Shown: piece by piece, positions 35,501 through 43,500 of the stretch
How positions within the stretch are numbered: position 1 is the first letter of the stretch
Layout: each line of letters starts with the position of its first letter
From: Caldilineaceae bacterium
GTDB lineage: Bacteria > Chloroflexota > Anaerolineae > Caldilineales > Caldilineaceae
Reading direction: 5' to 3'
Length of the DNA stretch: 64,000 nt
NCBI GenBank assembly: GCA_026645575.1
Contig: JAPKMW010000026.1
Span: forward strand, 1-64,000
The notes under the pieces: model-generated
What the model was told of the DNA's origin: nothing
Database searches by the model: none
The model's input: only the letters and a program-made list of their open reading frames with translations
Position numbers and translations under genes: made by a program

Positions 35501-38010
35501 TGCTTTATGTGGGCGATGGCGGCAACAAGCGGGTGCAGCGCTTTAGTAGCGACGGCTTCTTTGCCGGTGAAGCGCGCTCGACGGGTGACGGCAGCGGCTT
35601 TGTGTTGGGCGACTTTGCCGGCGTCGGCAACATTGCCGTCAATAGCCGCAGCTTTTACATTGTCGATTCCTTCCGCGAGATCGTCCATGTCTTTGACGCC
35701 GCCGTGATCCACGGCATCGACGAAAGCTCGGCATGGGTCGAATATCAATCCAGCCCCAACTATGTCGGGCCGGATAGCTTTACCTTTGCCGCCACCGACG
35801 GTTTCCGCCGGCGCGATGGGGTGACGGGCGAACTGGAAACGCTCAAAAGCGCCCCGGCCACCGTTGAAATCAATGTCAGCCGCAATCAGCGCCCACCCCT
35901 TGCCACCGCCGGTCTCACCATCAGCACCACCGAGGATACACCTGTCGGCCTTGTGCTGGAAGGGCAGGATCTCGACAACTTCGGCACGGTGCGCGACACC
36001 TTGACCTTTGCCGTCACCGTCCAACCGGAGGGAACCCTCAGCGGCTCCGGCGCTAATCTCACCTACACCCCCCGCCCTAATTTCAACGGCGAAGACAGCT
36101 TTTTCTTCACCGTGAGCGACGGTCAATTCACTTCTACCCCGGAAGAGTTCCGCATTGGCATTGCGCCGGTCAACGATGCACCGACCATCCAGGCCCCGGC
36201 TACGCTACAGAGCGGCGTCGGCTTCCCCCTTACCTTGGCCGCAACGGTGCTGGACCCCGAAGTGGCCGACAGCCACACCGTCACCGTCGATTGGGGCAAT
36301 GGCACCGTGCAGAGCAACGGCCAAATCATGAACGACGGCTCGCTCAGTGGCCCTGTCTTGACCGGCAGCGGCGACATCACGCGCACGCTGTTGGCCTATC
36401 ACACCTATAGCGCCGCCGGCACCTACACGGTCAAAGCGACGGTCACCGACCAGAGTGGGGCCAAAGGCGAAGCGACCGTTCAGCTTTCGGTCACGGCGAT
36501 GGCGGACCTGGCATTAGAGCGCAAGGGCGCAACTGTGGTTGCTGCCAACCGCACCAACTTGGCCTATGATCTGCTCGTGACCAACCGCACGCCGGGCAAC
36601 GGCGGTGGCATCGCGGCGACCAACGTCACCCTCAAGGAGACACTGGCGACCGGCTTGAGCTATCGCCTGGCTGTGCCGGATAGCGGCAGTTGCGCCCCCA
36701 GCGGAACGGCGCTGAACTGCACCCTCGGTTCGGTGGCGCCGGGGCAAGCGCTCAAGATTCGCGTCATCGTCGATGCCGACCCGGCCCTGGCCGTCGGCAC
36801 GGAGATCACAACGCAGGCCGAAGTGACGCTCAGCGAGCCGGACCCGATCCCCGATAACAATGTCGTCGGTGCGCGTGTCACCATGCTGCCCGTGGCCGAC
36901 TTCCTGGTCGATAGCTATGAAGAGGGAACTGATGCCACCCCCGGTGACGGTTTCTGCGCCACCAGTGCCGGCCGCTGTACGTTGCGGGCGGCGGTGATGG
37001 AAGCCAACGTCCTGCCCGGCAAACAGACAATTGCCCTGCCGCGCACGCTGGTCATGCTCAACGTCTATCCGCCCACCACGCTTGCGCCGACCGTCGAACC
37101 AGCCCCGGAAGATGAGGGCGTCAAGGGCGATCTCGACATCAAGGGCGACACGGAGATCATTGGGCTGGGCGCTGATGCGACAGTATTGCACGCCAACAAT
37201 GGGGATCGGGTGATCGAAGTTCACAGTGGCGCCACCGTCACCCTGCGTGATGTGGGCTTGACCGGCGGCCGATCAATCAATCTGGAGCCGGGGGGCGGCT
37301 TGCGCAACCGCGGCGGCACAGTCACCTTGCAACGGGTGGATGTCAGCAGCAACTATGCCGGTGAGGGCGGCGGCCTTGCCAACAGCGCGGGGACCCTGCG
37401 CTTGGTCGATAGCTCGATCACGGGGAACAGCACGGTTGAAGGAGGCAGCGGCGGCGGCCTTAGCAACGAAGCGACGCTGGTGCTGGAAAATGTAACCGTC
37501 AGCGGCAACATGGCCGGCGGTGGCGGCGGTATCCTGGCACAGGGCGGCAACGCCACGCTGACCAACGTGACCGTCGTCAATAATCAGGCGACGAACGCGG
37601 GGGGCGGTTTGAACAGTTCCCCTCAGGCCATCGCAATGAACAATACGATCCTCGCCAATAATACGGCCGAGTTTGGTCCCAACTGCGGCTACGGTCTCAC
37701 CTCTGGCGGGCATAACCTGATCGGCGATCTGCGCGACTGCTCAGTGTTGGGTGAAACCACCACCAACGTCCTGGTGGACGATGCACTGTTGGATCGGTTG
37801 ACCGTCAACGCCCAGCAAACCTGGTCGCAAATGCCGCGTAATGCCAGCCGGGTCATCGATGCCGGTCAGTGCGTGCTGCCAACCGACCAGGGTGGCCTGG
37901 CCCGGCCCCAAGGCAACGGCTGTGACATCGGCGCGGTCGAACATGTGCCACAGGAGGAGTTTATCCCGGTGGTAATGCGTCGGCTTTATTTGCCGGTGGT
38001 GGCGCGGTAA
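32593..38010 (+). CDS. Giant secreted multidomain surface protein with LPVVAR tail
   Basis: This 1805-aa protein starts behind AAAGGAG and has a signal peptide (1-36). Domains, roughly: HYR-like beta-sandwiches 365-540; NHL-type propeller strands 955-990 (FDGIASLAFDRNDVLYVGDG); a cadherin-like tandem domain 1113-1195 (TEDTPVGLVLEGQDLD); a PKD-like domain 1200-1305; DUF11 1305-1432; a CSLREA-type domain near 1435-1487 (GDGFCATSAGRCTLRAAVME); and a right-handed beta-helix 1537-1695 (GGLRNRGGTVTLQRVDVSSN). The end VMRRLYLPVVAR carries the LP-x-V-x-R motif seen on other exported proteins here. It is probably a cell-surface or sheath protein. Confidence 0.9.
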   Translation: MNQGLRKRRSLRFSHFVVLGLSLCLLWTQSIAAVAQTTPNGNAAGAQSPTAPRDCIDPLKATHLAMTALSIGLGFSPLKAWGTVTDLAAHVAEVGLKYCMPELKAPPDKVITPPVGTCTVSLRIPIDRSALEQIVLDSEILELVLADPGITLPPGFEQALRDALASPYGQFTNEITGEYSNIYAIVLPGFSTAIYPSHWGDVGAPEIYHYQSDVKVTLTHPGQRIDANTVQFRSGVHTLTWTGDTQLSGADLIWIPDLSNLGPTQAKAKKEAVKETWKQTIKRWIRQAREAAQDVYTDIAKNQAKKTKAKLAQLGKKKAADMAKDAAIRKPVGYVLDEYFLSSYSHGVTTVDRQRLIIIDHNAPTISGNGPVTVEALEPGGVSAGKHLQALRNSLTVSDDCDLDPTLLWSTPAFWPLSKQADGTSIPSTITWTARDKGAKDANGGYNESQVTQQVTVVDTKPPILVAPPPVIMEATGSAIDVPLGRPQTFDVADLRPTITNNAPAQFTQGVYRIDWSATDFSGNVSAQTRDTVQIVNIKQPGTNQLPTAFPQTGSNAIQAIADEPIKITVRGQDGDPTPDPLWFSIENQPRNGFFIAPLYPYFINDYRMTARYSPWIAAREGEAVAWQVAQSQQAMRDYIIGLCQQDIHRTDLPNDFVSGMDYFAVDEAGYTYIYDEFYHRCTPGGSTVAPYTRPRISVWDQAGNFVGQQERDSGGHPLRSVKFNVARGTIISVQSDGSSTGTSSVDISRLQPENTAQPVEQVQFYGLHNRINNINVGAAQTSRRPEYKNARAAVLDNARGILYLIGTHNLTGLAAFKTAPCDSRPEDGPTACLNLVGVQVYSLPIIQSTKWHDFPGVGVDAMRLEQINDIALDSKGAVYISVNNGRGWSRIYKYAEPTVAADGAITLGGLVGWMGKCDSGPNCDYVHQRSIGFLCTDATCFLDDPTNETGNRPGQFDGIASLAFDRNDVLYVGDGGNKRVQRFSSDGFFAGEARSTGDGSGFVLGDFAGVGNIAVNSRSFYIVDSFREIVHVFDAAVIHGIDESSAWVEYQSSPNYVGPDSFTFAATDGFRRRDGVTGELETLKSAPATVEINVSRNQRPPLATAGLTISTTEDTPVGLVLEGQDLDNFGTVRDTLTFAVTVQPEGTLSGSGANLTYTPRPNFNGEDSFFFTVSDGQFTSTPEEFRIGIAPVNDAPTIQAPATLQSGVGFPLTLAATVLDPEVADSHTVTVDWGNGTVQSNGQIMNDGSLSGPVLTGSGDITRTLLAYHTYSAAGTYTVKATVTDQSGAKGEATVQLSVTAMADLALERKGATVVAANRTNLAYDLLVTNRTPGNGGGIAATNVTLKETLATGLSYRLAVPDSGSCAPSGTALNCTLGSVAPGQALKIRVIVDADPALAVGTEITTQAEVTLSEPDPIPDNNVVGARVTMLPVADFLVDSYEEGTDATPGDGFCATSAGRCTLRAAVMEANVLPGKQTIALPRTLVMLNVYPPTTLAPTVEPAPEDEGVKGDLDIKGDTEIIGLGADATVLHANNGDRVIEVHSGATVTLRDVGLTGGRSINLEPGGGLRNRGGTVTLQRVDVSSNYAGEGGGLANSAGTLRLVDSSITGNSTVEGGSGGGLSNEATLVLENVTVSGNMAGGGGGILAQGGNATLTNVTVVNNQATNAGGGLNSSPQAIAMNNTILANNTAEFGPNCGYGLTSGGHNLIGDLRDCSVLGETTTNVLVDDALLDRLTVNAQQTWSQMPRNASRVIDAGQCVLPTDQGGLARPQGNGCDIGAVEHVPQEEFIPVVMRRLYLPVVAR

Positions 38011-38057
38011 ATAGAGTCGTTATGTTGGCTCAACCCCGAATTGTCAGCAAATAATCG

Positions 38058-38118
38058 GGAGATTGAGAGATTGCGAGATTCAGACACGCAATCTCTCAAT
38101 CTCTCAATCTCTCAAATC
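38058..38118. repeat. Second copy of the GAGATTGAGAGATT hairpin
   Basis: GGAGATTGAGAGATTGCGAG pairs with CGCAATCTCTCAATCTC downstream. It matches the hairpin at 9636-9706 and lies between the convergent surface-protein and RCC1 genes, overlapping the end of the latter. Confidence 0.65.
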
Positions 38119-38832
38119 TCTTCCCAAACCACCCGTTGCGACGCGACTGCCGGGATTGCTGCACTAATCTACCCACCACGACGACAACCACAATCACCCC
38201 CGCAACCGCACCAGAAACACCCAAGGCGGCGCCGGCCAGATTGGCGACAACCGGCAGGAAGATCTGTTGGCCTTGCCCCGCGCTGTCGGGGGCGGCGTTG
38301 GCATCACCCCCACCGTACCGGCTTCCGCTGCGGTCAGGGACTGGGTTACGGTGACGGCAGGGGTATCGGCGACAACAGGAACTGTCACCGGTACATGGAT
38401 CGGCACACTTTCCGTGACAACAGACGCACTCGCCACCGCGCTCGACGCACTGACCGGCGAACTCTCTGTCACCACCGGAGCGGCATTAATGACAACCGGT
38501 ACGCTCACTAGCACACTGGTCGTGATGACGGCGGCCATCGCCTTTGGGCGCCAGGTTGAAGTTGTCACTGGCGTCAATGGCGATGACATTCGTTAACCCG
38601 CTGGGAACATTGAAGACGCCATAGTTATTAGCGCCCCAAACGACGACCGTGCCATCCTTTTTCAACACCAGGTTGTGGTCGTAATCGACGGCAATGGCCA
38701 TAACATTGGCGATAACATTGGCGATAACATTGGCGATAACATTGGCGATAACATTGGCGATAACATTGGCGATAACATTGATGGGATTAAGTGGTATTGT
38801 GGTCCGCCCATCAGTGCTATATAATCCATCAG
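38096..38832 (-). pseudogene. RCC1-repeat protein remnant with C-terminal membrane anchor
   Basis: The 5' part is lost: the first readable sequence is VIAN tandem repeats, then RCC1 strands (LVLKKDGTVVVWGANNYGVF). The frame then changes near 38540 to a Val/Ser/Thr-rich stalk (PVVTESSPVSASSAVASASV). It changes back near 38290 to QGQQIFLPVVANLAGAALG, a hydrophobic helix (AGVIVVVVVVG) and a basic tail (RRNGWFGKR), ending at 38096. An LP-x-V motif, a membrane helix and positive charges form a sorting-signal-like end. Two indels and the truncation make it a pseudogene as it stands. Confidence 0.7.
38701..38784. repeat. 12-bp tandem repeat, about seven copies
   Basis: TAACATTGGCGA is repeated six times exactly and once imperfectly. 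The minus strand reads it in frame as VIAN, an expansion of the RCC1 strand NVIAI. A separate 18-bp direct duplication (CATCAGTGCTATATAATC) follows at 38809-38844. Confidence 0.9.
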
Positions 38833-38851
38833 TGCTATATAATACAGTGAA

Positions 38852-39545
38852 GAGAGCGCCCGCAACAGTCTCCGCCAGACCCTCCACCGGCTGCAACAGG
38901 CCTTGCCGGAAAACGCACCCCCGTGGTTGCTGGTGACGCGCCAGACGGTGCAACCGTTACCCTTTGCCGGGAGCGCCACCTTGGCCAAAGCTGCCGCGCT
39001 GCCCGCGGTGCGCCTCTTTGTCCAGGCTACCCAACGCAGTTGCGCAGCCTTTTACCTGACGGCGGGCAACCTGGCGGCGGTGCTGCGCATCTGTCGGTTG
39101 GTACAGGGAATGCCGTTGGATCTGGAATTAGCCGCCGCCAATGCTGGTAGCGCACCGTTGACTGCCATTGCCGATGCCATTGAACAAAGCACCGAATTTC
39201 TAGCCCTGGAATGGAGCGATCTGCCTGCACGCCTACTCCGCTGCCGTGCAGGCTTTGCTTGGTTCGTGGCAGTATAGTGAATATTATCTGGCGCTTCTCA
39301 CGGCTCAGCAGCAAAGCCTGATCTACCATGCCCTACGTCAGGCCATTCACGCGCTCCGGGCTGAAGTTGATAACATTCGACAGGCATGGCGTTGGGGGGC
39401 GGGTCATCTGTCTGCTCCCCTTGTGGATTACTTTGCCCAAAGTACACCAGATACGAACGGTAAGCGGGAAGACCAGCCCGTCATCCTAAACATCGATCAT
39501 CAGCTTTTCCTCTCTGGCCCCACACCCATCTACTATAAACCCTAA
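38852..39545 (+). pseudogene. Shrunken BTAD/NB-ARC regulator remnant
   Basis: Pieces of a regulator like the one at 39659-57876 are joined with large gaps. RNSLRQTLHRLQQALPEN and WLLVTRQTVQ match the BTAD gene (39834 onward). VRLFVQATQR ... LRICRLVQGMPLDLELAAAN matches module 2 (about 43370-43600). YYLALLTAQ and AEVDNIRQAWRW match the start of its TPR region. The Walker A and B parts are deleted, several frame changes occur, and the sequence ends in unrelated residues. It lies immediately upstream of the intact copy and marks an earlier tandem duplication. Confidence 0.75.
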
Positions 39546-39584
39546 CATCGTTATAAAATTGTACGCTGTGCTTCGGCCAAGGTT

Positions 39585-39606
39585 GTGGTATAATTGCGCT
39601 TCATCA
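39585..39606 (+). promoter_or_regulatory. Promoter of the BTAD gene, shared block
   Basis: The -10 TATAAT (39589-39594) lies in the block TTGTGGTATAATTGCGCTTC. Nearly the same block is found at 62976-62995 before the other BTAD gene. The -35 region is weak, as expected for an activator-dependent promoter. Confidence 0.65.
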
Positions 39607-39658
39607 ACTTTATTGCACTTGTTTTTATTGCACTTATTTCTGAAGACCGGACAATGCT

Positions 39659-40582
39659 ATGCCAACATTGCAGATAATCTGTTTGGGCAATTTGGCAATT
39701 GCCCTAGATGGCGTCGCGTCGAACACCCCCCTCACGGAGAAAGCGCGCGCCTTATTGATCTATCTGGCGCTGGAGCCCCAGGTGCATCAGCGAAGCGTTC
39801 TGACCCAAATGCTCTGGTCGGGCTATGGTGAGGAGAGCGCACGCAACAGTCTCCGCCAGACTCTCCACCGGCTGCAACAATCCTTGCCGGAGAACCCAAC
39901 CCCCTGGTTGCTGGTGACGCGCCAGACGGTGCAGATCAACCCGGCGGCGACCATCAGCGTCGATGTGAAGACCTTCACCGGGTTGCTGACCGCCGCCGCG
40001 ACCCACCCCCATGCAGATCTCGCGACTTGCGCAACCTGCTTAGCGGCTTTACGCCAGGCCATTGACCTCTATCGCGGCGACTTTCTGGCGGGTCTGGGCG
40101 CCATTGACAGCGATGGCTTTGAAGAGTGGCGACGCGTCACCCAGGAGCAACTGCACATCCAGATGCTCGACGCCTTGAGCCGGCTTGCCAACGCCGCTGA
40201 AAGCGTCGGCGATATGGAAGGCGCCCTCCAGGCTGCCCAACGCCAGTTGACGTTGGAACCGTGGTTGGAAACTGCCCACCGCCAGATCATGCGCCTCCTG
40301 ACCCAACGGGGACAGCGGGCCGCGGCCCTGGCCCAATACCAACGTTGCCGGCAGGTGTTGGCGGAGGAGCTAAACGTCGAGCCGGATGAGGAGACTACTG
40401 CGCTCTATGAGCAGATTCGCAGCGGCGAGTTTGAGCAGACCAAGAGACAGCGAGACACGAGACACGAGATACGAGACAAGGTGCGACGGGGAAGCCTGAC
40501 GACTCGGCCCCCTTGTCTCCTGTCTCCCTGTCTTCTGCGTCGGCGCCACTGCTCCCCCTGCTGGGGCGGACCGAGGAACTGA
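39659..40582 (+). CDS. BTAD (SARP-like) transcriptional regulator module
   Basis: This 307-aa protein has an OmpR-like winged helix at 1-95 (PLTEKARALLIYLALEPQVH, RNSLRQTLHRLQQ) and a BTAD helical domain at 96-250 (LYRGDFLAGLG, EEWRRVTQEQLH, CRQVLAEELNVEPDEETTAL). After residue 260 the sequence becomes a low-complexity basic linker and stops at 40582, 70 bases into the giant STAND frame. In relatives (such as the gene at 28864) BTAD and NB-ARC are one protein. The two frames may therefore be one gene split by an indel at the C5 run near 40508, or a coupled pair. It is the predicted DNA-binding partner of the giant protein. Confidence 0.88.
   Translation: MPTLQIICLGNLAIALDGVASNTPLTEKARALLIYLALEPQVHQRSVLTQMLWSGYGEESARNSLRQTLHRLQQSLPENPTPWLLVTRQTVQINPAATISVDVKTFTGLLTAAATHPHADLATCATCLAALRQAIDLYRGDFLAGLGAIDSDGFEEWRRVTQEQLHIQMLDALSRLANAAESVGDMEGALQAAQRQLTLEPWLETAHRQIMRLLTQRGQRAAALAQYQRCRQVLAEELNVEPDEETTALYEQIRSGEFEQTKRQRDTRHEIRDKVRRGSLTTRPPCLLSPCLLRRRHCSPCWGGPRN
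40438..40537. repeat. Inverted repeat at the BTAD / giant-gene junction
   Basis: The left arm has repeated GAGACACGAGA units ending in GAGACAAGG; the right arm reads CCTTGTCTCCTGTCTCCCTG. It is a diverged relative of the GTGACAAG palindromes and lies exactly at the domain boundary where the reading frame changes. Confidence 0.65.
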
Positions 40583-43500
40583 CGCAAATAACAACATTGC
40601 TGGTCCAACCCACTTGTCGTCTGGTGACGCTGGTGGGGCCGCCAGGGGTGGGTAAGACCCGGCTGGCTCAGGAGATTTTAGATTTTAGATCCTGGAAGGA
40701 TCTAAAATTTGGACAGGGCATCCACTTTGTTGACTTGGCCCCTCTGCGCGACCCGACGTTGCTGGCAACGACAATTGCGCACGCCCTGTCGCTGTCGGGG
40801 CCGGCTTTGCAACTGACGGGAGAGCGGCTGACCGAGGGGTTGCGCGACCAGGCGCTGCTCTTGGTGCTGGACAATTTTGAACAGGTGGTGCCCGGCATCG
40901 ATCTGTTGCGCCAGATCTTGACCCATTGTCCACAGATCAAGTTCGTGATCACCAGCCGTGTGCCATTGCATCTCCCTGGCGAACAGGTTGTCCCGATCCA
41001 CCCCTTGCCCCTGCCGGCGCCAACCGCACCCAGTGGGCACCCGCCTCAGGGTGCGGTCGTCCTGGCCACGGCGGCGCAAAATGTGGCGGTGCAGCTTTTC
41101 TGTCAGCGCGCGGCTGCGGTGGCGCCAGGCTTTGTCTTGACTGAACGGCTTGCCCCCGTCGTGGTCGAGATTTGCCGCCGGCTGGATGGGTTGCCGTTAG
41201 CGATTGAATTAGCCGCTGCCCGTTGCCGCCTCCTGCCGCCACCGGCCCTGCTGGAACGCTTGACACAAGATCTCCCCGCCCGCTTGGAATTATTGACCAA
41301 TCGCTCGCCAACATTGCCAGAGCGCCAGCAAACCCTACGCGCTGCCGTTGCTTGGAGTTATGATCTGTTGACAGCCGCTGAACAGCGTCTCTTCCGCCAA
41401 CTGGCAGTTTTTGTGGGTGGGGCGACGCTTGCAGCACTCGAAGCGGTCATTCAGTCTGAGCGCTTGACCGGCACGTCACATCATCCGCCCCCTGCTCTTC
41501 TGAACGACATTGAGGCGTTGCTGGACAAGAGCCTGCTGCGCCAACAGGAGCCATCTACTCACCAGTCGGAGGGCGAACCGCGCCTGCTGATGTTAGAAAC
41601 CCTGCGCGAATATGGCTGGGAGTTATTGACGGCGACGACGGAAGGTCACAGTACCCAACAACGTCATGCTGACTATTTTCTCACCCTGGCCGAAACCGCC
41701 GCCCCCAAATTGCATGGCCCTGACCAAGTGGCCTGGTTGGATCGGCTGGCGCTGGAGCATGACAATCTGCGGGCGGCTCTGAATTGGTTTGTCCAGGCCG
41801 GTGAGGCGATCAAGGCGCTGCGGCTGGCGACGGCCTTGCGCTACTTTTGGCGGGTGCGCGGCCATTATCGCGAGGGGGGCGAACGACTGCGACAAATCCT
41901 GGCGCGCCCCGAAGCCGCCCTCACCGGCAGCCCACCCGACCCTGCGACGGCGACGGTGCGGGCGCGCGCCCTTAATGCCGCCGGCTATCTCCAATGGGTG
42001 CAGGGTAATAGTGCGAATGCCCAAAATTTGTTGCAAGAGGCGTTGACCCTCGGTCGCGCCGTGCCGGATGCGGCGGCTACGGCCTTTGCCCTGCGCTACT
42101 TGGGGCTGGTTGCTGATGCCCGCCAGGAGCGCGCAACAGCGCGCCAATTATTAGAAGAGAGTCTGGCGATCTACCGCTCGTTGGACGCGCCCAACGAGAC
42201 TGCGCTGGCGCTCATGTACCTGGGTGACATCGCGTTGGGTCAACAGCGCTATGACCAGGCGCAACAGCTTTATCAAGAGAGTGCAGATCTGTTGCGCCAG
42301 TTGGGTAACAACGTGGTGCTGCCCTATGCCTTGCGGCACCTGGGCTACCTGGCGTTGATTCGGGGCCATCTGGCCGCGGCGCTTCAGTTGTGTACGGAAA
42401 GCCTGCGCCTCAATTTAGCCACCGGCGAACAGCAGGGCAGCGCTGCGGCCCTATCCGCCTTGGCGGCGGTGGCAGTGGCCGGCGAACGATGGGCACAGGC
42501 GATCCGCCTACTGGAATGCGTCACCGCCTGGCTGGCAGCCAGCCAGGCCCACCTGTTACCTTTTGATCATACCTATTACACCGAGACCCAACGGCGGCTG
42601 CAACAATACCAAGCCGCGACCATCGACACCGCTTCTGCACAGGCCGCCACCCCCTTGACCCTGGACCAGGCGTTGGCCTATGTCGTGCAGGAACTCATCT
42701 TTGATGATGAACCAAGGCGGCAGGGTGACAAGGTGACCAGTGACAAGGTGACCAGTGACAAGGTGACCAGTGACAAGGTGACCAGTGACAAGGTGACTTC
42801 GACAAGCTCAGTCACCCTGTCACCCCCTCACCCTGTCTCCCTGCCACCCCCTCACAACCTCCCCGCTTTCGCCACACCGTTGGTTGGGCGCGACCAGGCA
42901 TTGGCGGAGCTTGCTGCGCGCTGGCAGCAACCCGGTGTGCGCCTGCTGACCCTGGTGGGGCCGGGGGGCATGGGCAAAACCCGCCTGGCAGTGGCAGCGG
43001 GTGAAGCGCGGTTAGCCGCCTTTGCCGATGGCGTCTGGTTTGTTCCCCTGGCCTCGATCAGCACAACCGACGCGTTGCCAGGGGCGATTGCCACCGCACT
43101 GGGGATCACGCTACAAGGCAGTGAACCGCGACAGGCCCTGCTGCAAAGCCTGCGTGCGCAGCACCTGCTGTTAATCTTGGACAACTACGAACATTTGCTG
43201 CTCGAAGAAGCTGCCGTCGATCTGGTGGTTGATCTGCTAGCGCGCGCGCCGGGCGTGCAGATCCTGATCACCTCGCGCCAACGGCTCAACTTACGCGGGG
43301 AGCAGTTGTATCTGGTCCAAGCCTTGACCTTCCCATCGACAGTTACCCTGGCGGAAGCCACAGCGGCCTCAGCCGTGCGCCTTTTTGTCCAGGCCGTGCA
43401 GCGTGTGCAAGCCGATTTTCAACTCACGGCAATCAATTTGCCAGCCGTGTTGCGCATTTGTCAGTTGGTGCAGGGAATGCCCCTCGGCTTGGAGCTAGCC

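Noticed and set aside
35032..36126. 364-codon minus-strand frame opposite the NHL and cadherin-like region
   Set aside because: Shadow of the coding strand with repetitive Gly/Ala/Val content and no motifs.
38701..38784. Regular 12-bp repeats as a CRISPR-like array
   Set aside because: The units are contiguous with no spacers, and they code for VIAN in frame within an RCC1 remnant. No cas gene is nearby.
42727..42801. DKVTS repeat arrays as CRISPR arrays
   Set aside because: Units of 15 bp follow each other without spacers and keep the reading frame; they are coding linker repeats.
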